From: Chlamydiales bacterium
GTDB lineage: Bacteria; Chlamydiota; Chlamydiia; Chlamydiales; JAAKFR01
Direction: 5' to 3'
Assembly (NCBI GenBank): GCA_022601445.1
Contig: JAJACP010000007.1
Location: forward strand, 33,029-97,028
DNA length: 64,000 nucleotides
Position 1 is the first letter of the stretch. Each line of letters starts with the position of its first letter. Below, piece after piece: positions 26,137 through 33,788 of the stretch. The notes beneath the pieces were generated by a model. The model was not told the DNA's origin. It did not search any database and worked only from the letters and a program-made list of their open reading frames with translations. A program made the position numbers and the translations under genes.

Positions 26137-26744
26137 TTGTCGCAGTCTTTGATCTAGATGGAACACTCCTCTCCCACAATAGCAGCTTTTCCTTCTGCCG
26201 CTGGCTCCGACGCCAGGGCGTTTTTTCGCGCGCTGATCTTCTCTATTGTTCCTCTCTTTATGCGACCCATCTTCTTTTTGGTCTCTCGCTTCTGAGTTTA
26301 CATACGCGTGTATTTAACCGCCTGTTTCGAGGTCGTTCAGCAGAAAGGTTTCAGCCCTATGTGCAACCGTTTATTCAAACCCTCTCTTGGTATGAGCCCG
26401 GATTGAGACGCTTAGAGGAGCTGCGTGAGCAGGGTGCAGAGGTGCACATTTTTTCTAATAGTCCCCGTTTTTTGGTCGAGCTGATTGCGGCCTCCATTGG
26501 CGTAAAAAATGTCTCTGCAACCGATTACAAAATTGACAATGCCGGCCTGATGTGGAATATTGCGACGTTGGTTGATGGAAAGAAAAAAGGTGAGATGCTT
26601 CAAGCGTTTAAAAACGAGACGATAGCCTTTTCAGATAGTCATCACGACTTCCCTTTTCTACAAGCGGCATCACGTGCCGTTGCTGTGAACCCCAATCGCC
26701 GTCTCTCTAAAATTGCTGCTCAACAAAAATGGGAAGTCTTATGA
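26133..26744 (+). CDS. HAD-superfamily IB phosphatase (SerB-like)
   Basis: 203-residue phosphatase. Motif I is FDLDGTLL with the nucleophile Asp7 and Asp9; motif II is IFSNSP; the motif III lysine is probably in DGKKKGEM; motif IV is FSDSHHDFPFL. The helical cap between motifs I and II is typical of subclass IB, which includes phosphoserine phosphatases and lipid-phosphate hydrolases. Its substrate is not known. The start is a GTG overlapping the stop of the coiled-coil gene; the end overlaps nadD by ATGA, suggesting one operon through rsfS. Confidence 0.82.
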   Translation: MIVAVFDLDGTLLSHNSSFSFCRWLRRQGVFSRADLLYCSSLYATHLLFGLSLLSLHTRVFNRLFRGRSAERFQPYVQPFIQTLSWYEPGLRRLEELREQGAEVHIFSNSPRFLVELIAASIGVKNVSATDYKIDNAGLMWNIATLVDGKKKGEMLQAFKNETIAFSDSHHDFPFLQAASRAVAVNPNRRLSKIAAQQKWEVL

Positions 26745-27334
26745 AGAAGATTGGCCTTTTCGGCGGGACGTTTAACCCCGTTCATTTTGGACATCTCAAC
26801 TTGGCCTTTGAGTTAATGGAAAAAGGAGGGCTCGATGAGGTGTGGTGGATCCCTGCCTCCCGCTCACCTCTGCGTCAAATGGGTGAAAGCCCTACCCCTG
26901 AACAACGGCTTAAAATGGTGGCTCTTGCGGTAGAAGAGATTCCTCAATTTAAAGTTCTCGACTTGGAGATTAGGCGTCCCTCTCCCTCTTATACAATCGA
27001 GACTGTGGACGCAATTGTGGAAGCAAATCCTGGTATAGATTTCTCTTTTTTGCTCAGCCAGGATGTTTTAGCCCGCTTTATGGAGTGGAAAAAGCCGCTT
27101 GAGTTGGTGAAGCGCATTCCGCTTCTCATTGGGCAGCGAGAAGGGGAAGCCTTCCCTGTATTCCCTGAAGAAATCCAGAGGGCTGTCCAGAAGGGGCTGG
27201 TCAAATCGACTCAGCTGGATATCAGTGCAACACAGGTGCGCGACAGAATCAAAAAAAGATTGTATGTAGGACATCTTATTCCTGCGAAAGTCCTGGACTT
27301 TATATATGTAAATCAATTATATTTTACTGTTTAA
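26741..27334 (+). CDS. nadD: Nicotinate-nucleotide adenylyltransferase NadD
   Basis: 197-residue nucleotidyltransferase making deamido-NAD from NaMN and ATP. The signature GGTFNPVHFGH (residues 8-18) and the C-terminal ISATQVRDRI (the ISSTxxR motif) identify it. The ATG at 26741 is preceded by GGGAAG and overlaps the HAD stop; an in-frame ATG at 26729 lies inside the HAD gene. Pairing with rsfS is common in bacteria. I do not recall nadD in C. trachomatis, so this may mark a less NAD-dependent lifestyle than in Chlamydiaceae. Confidence 0.9.
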   Translation: MKKIGLFGGTFNPVHFGHLNLAFELMEKGGLDEVWWIPASRSPLRQMGESPTPEQRLKMVALAVEEIPQFKVLDLEIRRPSPSYTIETVDAIVEANPGIDFSFLLSQDVLARFMEWKKPLELVKRIPLLIGQREGEAFPVFPEEIQRAVQKGLVKSTQLDISATQVRDRIKKRLYVGHLIPAKVLDFIYVNQLYFTV

Positions 27335-27336
27335 CG

Positions 27337-27711
27337 ATGAAGAAAGATCCTCTATTATTTCTTAACGCAATTGCTCAAGCATTATTTGATAAAAAAGGGA
27401 TTAACATCATGGCCCTTGACGTTCAAGGGGTTTCGACGTTAACCGACTATTTCGTGATTGCGGAGGGAAATGTTGACAAGCATGTGATTGGATTGGCCAA
27501 AACGGTCATCGAGACGTTAAAAAATGAGGGAGAGACTCCTCTCCATGTAGAGGGATTACATCAGGGAGACTGGGTCGTCATTGACTATTTGGAGCTAGTG
27601 ATCCATCTTTTTAAGCCAGGTATTCGTGAGAAGTACCGTCTTGAAGAGTTATGGAACGAAGGGAAGGTGGTCGATTTGGATTTAACTGTTCCCCAAGCAA
27701 GAACTATTTGA
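27337..27711 (+). CDS. rsfS: Ribosomal silencing factor RsfS (Iojap/YbeB)
   Basis: 124-residue protein that binds ribosomal protein L14 and blocks 30S-50S joining when nutrients are short. The core TDYFVIAEGNVDKHVIGLA, LHVEGLHQGDWVVIDY and VIHLFKPGIREKYRLEELW is fully conserved. It begins two bases after nadD and is followed by fabF after eight bases, the same rsfS-fabF order as CT769-CT770 in C. trachomatis. Confidence 0.93.
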   Translation: MKKDPLLFLNAIAQALFDKKGINIMALDVQGVSTLTDYFVIAEGNVDKHVIGLAKTVIETLKNEGETPLHVEGLHQGDWVVIDYLELVIHLFKPGIREKYRLEELWNEGKVVDLDLTVPQARTI

Positions 27712-27719
27712 GGTATTTT

Positions 27720-28979
27720 ATGAGTAAAAAGCGGATCGTAGTCACAGGCATGGGAATCGTTTCCTGTTTTGGTAACGATGTCGAGCTCTTCTATGACACG
27801 TTGTTGGCGGGTAAAAGTGGTGTCAAGACAATCTCCCACTTTCCGTGCGCCGATTACCCGACTAATTTTGCAGCAGCGGTTCCAGAGTTCGATACGAGCA
27901 ACTACATCGATAGAAAACAAGCGCGCCGCATCGATCCCTTTATCCGTTTTGCGACTGTCGCGGGAAAGAAGGGGATGGAGATGGCAGGCCTTGGCCCCGA
28001 GGAGCTCGAAAAGCTCGATAAAACTCGCTGTGGCGTGATTATCGGCTCGGGTATGGGAGGACTGAGGACCTTCTATGAAGGGACTGAAATGTTGCTCACA
28101 AAAGGCTACCGACGGATTACTCCCTTCTTTATTCCTTTTATCATTACGAATATGGCCGGCGCGCTTCTTGCCATCGATCTGGGCTTTATGGGACCGAACT
28201 ACTCGATTTCTACAGCGTGCGCTACAGCCAACTACAGCATCACAGCGGCTGCTAATCACATTCGTCAGGGACATGCGGATTTAATGATTTGTGGAGGCTC
28301 TGAGGCAGCTGTGACACCTGTGGGCTTAACCGGCTTCATTGCGAACAAGGCCCTTTCTGAGCGCAAAGAAGCGCCTGAAACAGCCTCTCGTCCTTGGGAT
28401 AGAGGACGGGATGGGTTTGTGATGGGAGAGGGAGCAGGAGTGTTGATTTTGGAATCTCTAGAGCACGCTCTGGCACGCGGCGCTCCCATTTATGGCGAGT
28501 ATCTAGGTGGAGCTGTGAGTTGTGATGCGCACCACATGACAGCGCCTAGAGAAGACGGCTCTGGCGTGGCTCTCTGTATTGATCTGGCTCTCAAAGATGC
28601 TGAAATCCCTAAAGAGCAAATCAACTACATCAACGCCCACGCGACCTCAACGCCGCTTGGTGATATGGCAGAGGTGAACGGAATTCATACCGTTTTTGGC
28701 TCGCATGCCAGCAAGATCAAGATGAATGCAACCAAGTCGATGACCGGTCACTGCTTAGGTGCAGCGGGTGGTGTGGAGGCGATTGCGACGGTGAAGGCAA
28801 TCGAGGCGGGCAAGGTGCACCCTACGCTTAACCTGGACGATCCTGATCCTGGTTTAGGGGCGCTGGATCCGGTCAAGGACACGGCGCAAGAGCATCAAAT
28901 TACAGCTGCTCTTTCCAACTCGTTTGGCTTTGGCGGGCACAACTCTACGGTGATTTTTGGCCCTTATAAAGGGCAATAA
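27720..28979 (+). CDS. fabF: 3-oxoacyl-ACP synthase II FabF
   Basis: 419-residue beta-ketoacyl-ACP synthase elongating fatty acids. The catalytic triad is Cys167 in ISTACATANYS, His in NAHATSTPLGD and His in TGHCLGAAG; FGFGGHN closes the protein. The ATG at 27720 begins MSKKRIVVTGMG; 23 upstream codons of the open frame overlap rsfS and are not homologous. An A/T-rich hairpin follows the stop. It is housekeeping type II fatty acid synthesis, complementing the PlsC/Aas fusion and mraY's lipid need. Confidence 0.95.
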   Translation: MSKKRIVVTGMGIVSCFGNDVELFYDTLLAGKSGVKTISHFPCADYPTNFAAAVPEFDTSNYIDRKQARRIDPFIRFATVAGKKGMEMAGLGPEELEKLDKTRCGVIIGSGMGGLRTFYEGTEMLLTKGYRRITPFFIPFIITNMAGALLAIDLGFMGPNYSISTACATANYSITAAANHIRQGHADLMICGGSEAAVTPVGLTGFIANKALSERKEAPETASRPWDRGRDGFVMGEGAGVLILESLEHALARGAPIYGEYLGGAVSCDAHHMTAPREDGSGVALCIDLALKDAEIPKEQINYINAHATSTPLGDMAEVNGIHTVFGSHASKIKMNATKSMTGHCLGAAGGVEAIATVKAIEAGKVHPTLNLDDPDPGLGALDPVKDTAQEHQITAALSNSFGFGGHNSTVIFGPYKGQ

Positions 28980-28982
28980 AAA

Positions 28983-29010
28983 AGCAAAAAATGAACATTT
29001 TTTCTGCTTT
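28983..29010 (+). terminator. Weak terminator after fabF
   Basis: AGCAAAAAATG, a two-base loop, then CATTTTTT with CTGCT, then TTTG. The stem is nearly all A:T with GC only at the base, so efficiency is doubtful, but it lies four bases past the fabF stop. Confidence 0.4.
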
Positions 29011-29019
29011 GTTGTCTAA

Positions 29020-29405
29020 TTACCTGACAGAGTTACGGAGAGCGTGCCCCCGTATTCCCCAGGGCAACAGCAACCGATGGCGGGTCAAAGGCCGGGACGA
29101 TGTTTCCCAGGAGGGGCTCTAGCCCCTTCAAACGCGGACCCCAAAAGCACATGCGGTCTCTAACCGGATCGCTGCCCAGGTAGTTGGGAACAAGTGGGGT
29201 GTGGAGGTTTTTGCTTGAGTTCTTATGGACTTAAGGACCGTTTTTCACGGCGGTGCAAGCAGGATTGTAGCTCCCCAAAAGGGAGGACATTCGATCCATT
29301 CAGGCTCAAGGTCTTTACCTTGAACTTATGTGAGAAACGCGCATTCAAACCACACATCTCATGCACGCATTTTATGAGCTCCTGCAAAGCAGGGGCTCTT
29401 TTTGT
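29020..29405 (+). ncRNA. Candidate structured non-coding RNA between fabF and the outer-membrane protein gene
   Basis: A gene-free 390-base stretch with a dense series of stems on the plus strand: TGCCC/GGGCA (29045-29067), AGGGGC-TCTA-GCCCCT (29111-29126), TGCTTG/CAAGCA (29212-29270) closing a junction that holds the hairpins GTTCTTA/TTAAGGAC and CCG/CGG, CTCCC/GGGAG (29271-29285), TCAAGGT/ACCTTGA (29305-29322), and finally a terminator. The flanking genes converge, so this T-tailed plus-strand terminator serves neither a downstream gene nor the minus-strand barrel gene. I could not match it to RNase P RNA, tmRNA, SRP RNA or 6S signatures. The 5' end is a guess. Confidence 0.5.
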
Positions 29406-29407
29406 TT
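29376..29407 (+). terminator. Rho-independent terminator of the candidate RNA
   Basis: GAGCTCCTGC-AAA-GCAGGGGCTC (one G-T wobble) followed by TTTTTGTTT. The T-run is on the plus strand only. It abuts the stop codon of the minus-strand outer-membrane protein gene. Confidence 0.75.
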
Positions 29408-30413
29408 AGTACCCCACAGTGAGACGGAAGAAAGGGCCACCCAAGCTAAGGCTCTGTGTACTGAAGGGCATCACGCGCCCATTGCCGCCCTGAGGAATTA
29501 AGTTGATGGACGAGTAGTTGAGAATATCTGCATACCAATCCAGCTCGTACCCAAGCTCTAAAGCAATAGCAAAGCAGCGGCACAAGCAGAAATTGTAGTT
29601 AAGACTGATTTGGAAATCTAAGCCGGGAATGACGTGGTTCCAGGTCTCTCTTTTCGTAAAAATGGTCGGAAAACTGCCAAACACTCCATCATCACGAGAT
29701 AAATAGTCAAAATAGGTAGATCCAATCAAAGCAAGCAAACCGAGATTTGAGCGCAGATTGAAATTTTTCCAGAAAGGGTAGGTGCCTCCCAGCCCCAGGC
29801 CTAATCCACCGCCTTGGAAACCCGAGTGCTGTTTCATTCTGAAAACAGAGCCTCCAAAAAAGCTAGAACTCAGTTCACCTTGAGCGTCATAGGTGTAATC
29901 GACCCGTACCCACCTAACGTGGGCATAGGCAAATGGCAGGACATGACAACAAGCTGGAAGCGGAACGCCATAACGGAGATCGACGTTCTGGTAACGAAAT
30001 TGGACTGTGACATCTAGAAAGTTAACGGCTGAGTTAGTGCCTGCTCGTCCGCCAGATGGGATCATGAAGTTAAATGCATCTCCCCGCACAAAAAATTTGC
30101 TTTCAGGCGCATAAAAGTTGAGATAGGAGATGTCTGCAAACTTGTTAGACTCTCTAAAGCCAAAGCGAGCCCGAGCGCCTCCATCATATGTTCCTTTCAT
30201 GTAAAGGGGTTGGCGATCGGGATTGTCGTTGTTATCCACTTTGATGGCAGCAAAAATGGGAGCGTGCCCCACTGTCCAGTACAGCGCATCGACAGAAGCG
30301 TACCACTCTCTTGGACAGCAAGAAGTGGGTTCAGATTCACTCACACAACCGTTTGTTTCAGCGTAGATAAAAAAAGGGCTTATGAAGAGAAAAAAGGCAA
30401 TCAGAGACTTCAT
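29406..30413 (-). CDS. MOMP-like / Lpg1974-type outer-membrane beta-barrel protein
   Basis: 335 residues with a signal peptide (MKSLIAFFLFISPFFIYA), then a Cys-rich mature N-terminus (CVSESEPTSCCPREWYASVD) where WYASVDALYW resembles the first strand of Lpg1974-type barrels. Alternating hydrophobic/aromatic strands follow and the protein ends in GPFFRLTVGY, with the terminal aromatic that targets the BAM complex. Cysteines at several places (CC near the start, ACC in the middle, CLCRC late) could form disulfides between barrels, as in chlamydial outer membranes that rely on cross-linking. Families of such MOMP-like proteins are known in Waddlia and Simkania. It probably serves as a porin. Confidence 0.8.
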   Translation of the reverse strand: MKSLIAFFLFISPFFIYAETNGCVSESEPTSCCPREWYASVDALYWTVGHAPIFAAIKVDNNDNPDRQPLYMKGTYDGGARARFGFRESNKFADISYLNFYAPESKFFVRGDAFNFMIPSGGRAGTNSAVNFLDVTVQFRYQNVDLRYGVPLPACCHVLPFAYAHVRWVRVDYTYDAQGELSSSFFGGSVFRMKQHSGFQGGGLGLGLGGTYPFWKNFNLRSNLGLLALIGSTYFDYLSRDDGVFGSFPTIFTKRETWNHVIPGLDFQISLNYNFCLCRCFAIALELGYELDWYADILNYSSINLIPQGGNGRVMPFSTQSLSLGGPFFRLTVGY

Positions 30414-30490
30414 TTTTTTCCTGTGAATTAAAGGTGAAATCCTCTTATATCCGTGAAGAGTTTTTTTACAAACAAAAAGTTGAAAAGAGC

Positions 30491-30901
30491 ATGAACCAGG
30501 CCTTTGGAATCATCCCTTTAAGAGAAAAAAATCGCGCGTGGGAGACGTTGCTTGTCAAGCACCAGAAAGGACACTGGGCCTTTCCAAAAGGACATCCCGA
30601 ACCAGGAGAGATGCCTCAAGAGACAGCGCTTCGAGAATTGAAAGAAGAGACGGGTCTGAAAGTAAAACACCTCTTGCCAAAAGAGCCTCTGAAAGAATTT
30701 TACATCTTTAAGCAAGAAGGGAAATTGGTAGAAAAAACGGTAACCTACTACTTGGCTGAAGTGGAAGGCGAGGTGACCTTACAGAGAGAAGAGCTTGAGG
30801 CGTGCCGCTGGCTCTCATTTGGAGAAGCAGCTAAGTTAGCAACCTTTCCAGAATCTAAAAAACTAGCCGAAAAAGCGCGTTACTTAGTTGTAAAGCTGTG
30901 A
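30491..30901 (+). CDS. Nudix hydrolase (diadenosine polyphosphate hydrolase type)
   Basis: 136-residue Nudix enzyme. The Nudix box is complete from Gly34 to Leu56 (GHPEPGE ... ALRELKEETGL). The WAFPKGH segment before the box is typical of Ap4A hydrolases, and C. trachomatis CT771, a Nudix protein in the same place before ppa, has been linked to Ap4A hydrolysis. The ATG at 30491 starts MNQAFGIIPL; the open frame from 30434 adds 19 residues without a clear signal. The 3' end overlaps ppa, on the other strand, by 22 bases. Confidence 0.88.
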   Translation: MNQAFGIIPLREKNRAWETLLVKHQKGHWAFPKGHPEPGEMPQETALRELKEETGLKVKHLLPKEPLKEFYIFKQEGKLVEKTVTYYLAEVEGEVTLQREELEACRWLSFGEAAKLATFPESKKLAEKARYLVVKL

Positions 30902-31566
30902 AGAAGCTCCCGATTCCCTGGAAAGTGGTCATCATAATCGGCTTCAGCCAGCTTGATCACCTCTTCTGCTTCTTTTTTGTTGTAAACCTCGATGATTTCC
31001 ATGCGCCTGCTCTTTTTTTCCACAAGGTCTTCTGGAGACTCTTTGTAGGTCAAAAAATAGTGCATCAGTCGATCGATCAAATTGGAAGGGCAGTCGGTGA
31101 TGTCTTGAATGTGCTCGTAGACCAAATCTCCCGATAAAACGGCAATAATCTTGTCGTCAGCCTCGTTTGCATCAATGGCGCGGATGCCGCCGATGGGCTT
31201 GGCGGTCACAACGATATCTCCGCGTAAGATCGGTTTTTCAGTCAAGATACAGATATCAAGAGGGTCATGATCGCCATAGATGCCTTGACGCCCCGTCTTT
31301 TCGCTACAATAAGCCCCTACACGTTTACCTGCGTACGTTTGGGGAATCAATCCATACATAGTAGGGCAGTGATTAGAATACTTTTGAGGGCGATCGGCTT
31401 TTAAAAGACCACTGCTTTTGTCTAATTCAAATTTAACCGTGTCTGTGGGGACCACTTCTACGTAACAATGAATTTCTTTAGGGGAGTCCTTTCCAATATC
31501 TACACCGTGCCAGGGGTGAGCGCGGGTCAACAGGTTCATTAAATTCCAAATCGGTTCGTCTTTCAT
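30880..31566 (-). CDS. ppa: Inorganic pyrophosphatase (family I)
   Basis: 228-residue soluble pyrophosphatase that drives biosynthetic reactions by removing PPi. The metal-binding signature DHDPLD is at residues 99-104, preceded by MYGLIPQTYAG and followed by GIRAIDANEADDKIIAV. It is longer than the 175-residue E. coli enzyme, with added segments at both ends as in other chlamydial PPases. It is divergent from the dehydrogenase gene at 31679, with a 112-base shared promoter region. Confidence 0.93.
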   Translation of the reverse strand: MKDEPIWNLMNLLTRAHPWHGVDIGKDSPKEIHCYVEVVPTDTVKFELDKSSGLLKADRPQKYSNHCPTMYGLIPQTYAGKRVGAYCSEKTGRQGIYGDHDPLDICILTEKPILRGDIVVTAKPIGGIRAIDANEADDKIIAVLSGDLVYEHIQDITDCPSNLIDRLMHYFLTYKESPEDLVEKKSRRMEIIEVYNKKEAEEVIKLAEADYDDHFPGNRELLHSFTTK

Positions 31567-31678
31567 AGTAAATCCTTTTTTAGTGCGACTAGTCTACTGA
31601 ACCTCATCTCAAGAGTCAAGTCTCATTGACTTTAAGGCTCTAATGTGTCAAAATATCCCTTTTATGATGAGGTAATTT

Positions 31679-32764
31679 ATGGGAAAACTGAAGCTACGTG
31701 AGATTAAAATTGAGGGGTATGAGCGCATTGTAGAAGCGGTCGATGAAGAGGCCGGCTTGCATGCAATTATTGCTTTGCATAACACCACAATGGGACCAGC
31801 TTTGGGTGGTGTGCGCGTCTACCCTTACGCCTCGTTTGAAGATGCTCTCAACGATGTGCTGCGCCTCGCTGAAGGAATGACCTATAAATCAGCAGTTTCG
31901 GAGACAGGAACAGGTGGTGGTAAAAGTGTGATTATTGCTGATTCGCGTAAACCTAAGTCTGAAAAGCTCTTGTTAGCCTTTGCTGAGGCAGTTGACACCT
32001 TCCAGGGGCAGTATATCTGCGCAGAAGATGTGGGGATGCTCCCAACCGATCTAAATGTCATTCGTCAGCGTACTCCCTATGTTGTTGGCCTGCCCCACCC
32101 TAGATCCAGTGGCGATCCAGGCCCTTATACGGCATATGGGGGCTTTTTGGGTATTCGAGCTGTTGCTAACAAGTTATGGGGCGTTTCTACTTTGAAAAGG
32201 CGTACGGTAGCTATCCAAGGGCTCGGCTCTGTGGGAATGCGCATGGCGGATCAACTCTTTTGGGATGGTGCGCAGTTGATTGTCACTGATGTAAATCCTG
32301 AGTTGGTGCAGCTTGCGGTTCAAAAATATGGCGCGCGCGCTGTCGCGCCAGATGAAATCCACTCGGTAGAGTGTGATATTTTTGCTCCCTGTGCTTTAGG
32401 GGGAGGGCTCAATCCAGAGACCATTCCGCAGCTCCGCTGTCAGGGAATAGCAGGCTCGGCCAATAATCAGCTTCTTACAGAGGTAGATGGAGCCGATTTG
32501 GCAGAGAGAGGCATTCTATACGCCCCAGACTTTGTGATTAATTCAGGCGGCCTACTGAATGTGTGTGTAGAGATATGCAAAGATGGGTATAATCCTTATA
32601 TTGCACGCCTTCATGTCGAGCGGATTTACGATCTTCTTTTAACGATTTTTGCCCTTGCAGAAGAGAAGAAACTCTCTACCAGCCGTGTGGCCAATGAGCT
32701 GGCTGAAGAGAATTTAAGAAAAGGGATCGGAAAAAGAGAAGAAGAAGTCGTTTTTCATCACTAA
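31679..32764 (+). CDS. Leu/Phe/Val-type amino acid dehydrogenase
   Basis: 361-residue NAD-dependent oxidative deaminase of the Glu/Leu/Phe/Val dehydrogenase family. MGPALGGVRVYPY leads to the catalytic Lys70 (EGMTYKSA) and Lys82 (TGGGKSVI), and the Rossmann nucleotide loop GLGSVG is at 181-186. The stretch between the lysines (SETGT) differs from the usual AGLNL of leucine dehydrogenase, so substrate preference may differ. CT773 in C. trachomatis (annotated ldh) is in the same position. A GATGAGGT ribosome-binding site precedes the ATG. It overlaps the convergent cysQ by four bases. Confidence 0.88.
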   Translation: MGKLKLREIKIEGYERIVEAVDEEAGLHAIIALHNTTMGPALGGVRVYPYASFEDALNDVLRLAEGMTYKSAVSETGTGGGKSVIIADSRKPKSEKLLLAFAEAVDTFQGQYICAEDVGMLPTDLNVIRQRTPYVVGLPHPRSSGDPGPYTAYGGFLGIRAVANKLWGVSTLKRRTVAIQGLGSVGMRMADQLFWDGAQLIVTDVNPELVQLAVQKYGARAVAPDEIHSVECDIFAPCALGGGLNPETIPQLRCQGIAGSANNQLLTEVDGADLAERGILYAPDFVINSGGLLNVCVEICKDGYNPYIARLHVERIYDLLLTIFALAEEKKLSTSRVANELAEENLRKGIGKREEEVVFHH

Positions 32765-33720
32765 AATTGTTTCAAGACCTCTTCATGTAAAAAACCGTTG
32801 GTGGCGACGATTCCTTCATTACGAGTGAGCGTTTTCCCACAAGAGAAATCGAGCGCTTTTCCACGCATGTCTGTGACCCGGCCACCAGCCTCTTCTACAA
32901 TTAACATCCCCGCTGCATGGTCCCAAATCTTTTCGACATGTTCTTTTTTTGTGGGAATCCGTAGGTAGATCGCGGTGTCACCGTTAGCTACATGTGCATA
33001 CTTCACCTGGCTATCCAACCGAAAAGGACGAGGGTGCGCTTTTAGTTTTTTGGCGATCTCAAAAGCCACGGAGTGAGCATGCGTACGTGAGGTAACATGC
33101 GGCTCGCAATAGATCACATCTTCGGGCTTTGTGACGGGCGTGACGTGAATGGCGAGCACATCACCCGTCTCATAGGAGAGTCGTTCACACCCTTGTCTTT
33201 TCACAGCGACAAACAGAGCTCCTTTCTCCCCTTTTTTTACAGGAAAGCGGGGGCAGCCCAGGACGCCCAGCACAACCTCTCCCTCTTCAACCAGAGCAAG
33301 CGCCACACAATACTGCTCTTGGCGGATAAATCCCCGCGTTCCATCGATCGGATCTAGTACCCAGTAGCGTCCCTTAGCCTCTCCTCCTTCGCCAATGGCT
33401 GCTAGGATTTCGTTTTCACTCACCGTAGGGTCAACAGAGGTGATCTGCTCGATCACTTTTCGTTTAATTGTTTGATTCTGCGGTGAGCTGAGCAGAAGAG
33501 CGTCTTCTTCACCAACTAAGGAATCATTTGGGAATACCTCTCGTAGACGCATATTCACAAGCGCTTGAACACTAAAATCGGTGATGGTGACAGGTGACAG
33601 ATCTTCTTTGTTGACCACGTCCAGAGCGGCGAGTTTTCCCTGCATGCTGCGTGCTAAATCAGAGGCGAGCATCACAGCATTGATTGCACTCTCTTTCTCT
33701 TTTTGATACGCTTTACCCAT
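32761..33720 (-). CDS. cysQ: 3'(2'),5'-bisphosphate nucleotidase / inositol monophosphatase family (CysQ-like)
   Basis: 319-residue Mg-dependent, lithium-sensitive-type phosphatase. GEEDA (70-74), DPIDGT (123-128, the metal-binding signature) and WDHAAGMLIVEEAGGRVTD (the second signature, near residue 265) are all present. The longer insert between the first two signatures resembles plant/fungal HAL2 enzymes more than bacterial CysQ, so it probably hydrolyses PAP to AMP, which may come from ACP phosphopantetheinylation here. It sits opposite the plsC-aas gene. Confidence 0.85.
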   Translation of the reverse strand: MGKAYQKEKESAINAVMLASDLARSMQGKLAALDVVNKEDLSPVTITDFSVQALVNMRLREVFPNDSLVGEEDALLLSSPQNQTIKRKVIEQITSVDPTVSENEILAAIGEGGEAKGRYWVLDPIDGTRGFIRQEQYCVALALVEEGEVVLGVLGCPRFPVKKGEKGALFVAVKRQGCERLSYETGDVLAIHVTPVTKPEDVIYCEPHVTSRTHAHSVAFEIAKKLKAHPRPFRLDSQVKYAHVANGDTAIYLRIPTKKEHVEKIWDHAAGMLIVEEAGGRVTDMRGKALDFSCGKTLTRNEGIVATNGFLHEEVLKQF

Positions 33721-33748
33721 GCTTTACGCATGCACACTTCAAAAAATC

Positions 33749-33776
33749 TTGTCAACAAACCCGATTCAAGTATGTT
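33749..33776 (+). promoter_or_regulatory. Candidate promoter for the PlsC-ACP-Aas gene
   Basis: TTGTCA (33749-33754), 16-base spacer, TATGTT (33771-33776), ending 12 bases before the ATG at 33789. The short distance would give a near-leaderless message. Moderate match only. Confidence 0.3.
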
Positions 33777-33788
33777 AATGTTGTTCCA

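Noticed and set aside
29020..29405. RNase P RNA, tmRNA, SRP RNA or 6S RNA
   Set aside because: No GAGGAAAGTCC or ACAGAACCCGGCTTA-type segments (RNase P), no tRNA-like T-arm with CCA (tmRNA), no GGAAGGAAGCA loop (SRP), and no long 6S-like hairpin with a central bubble were found on either strand.
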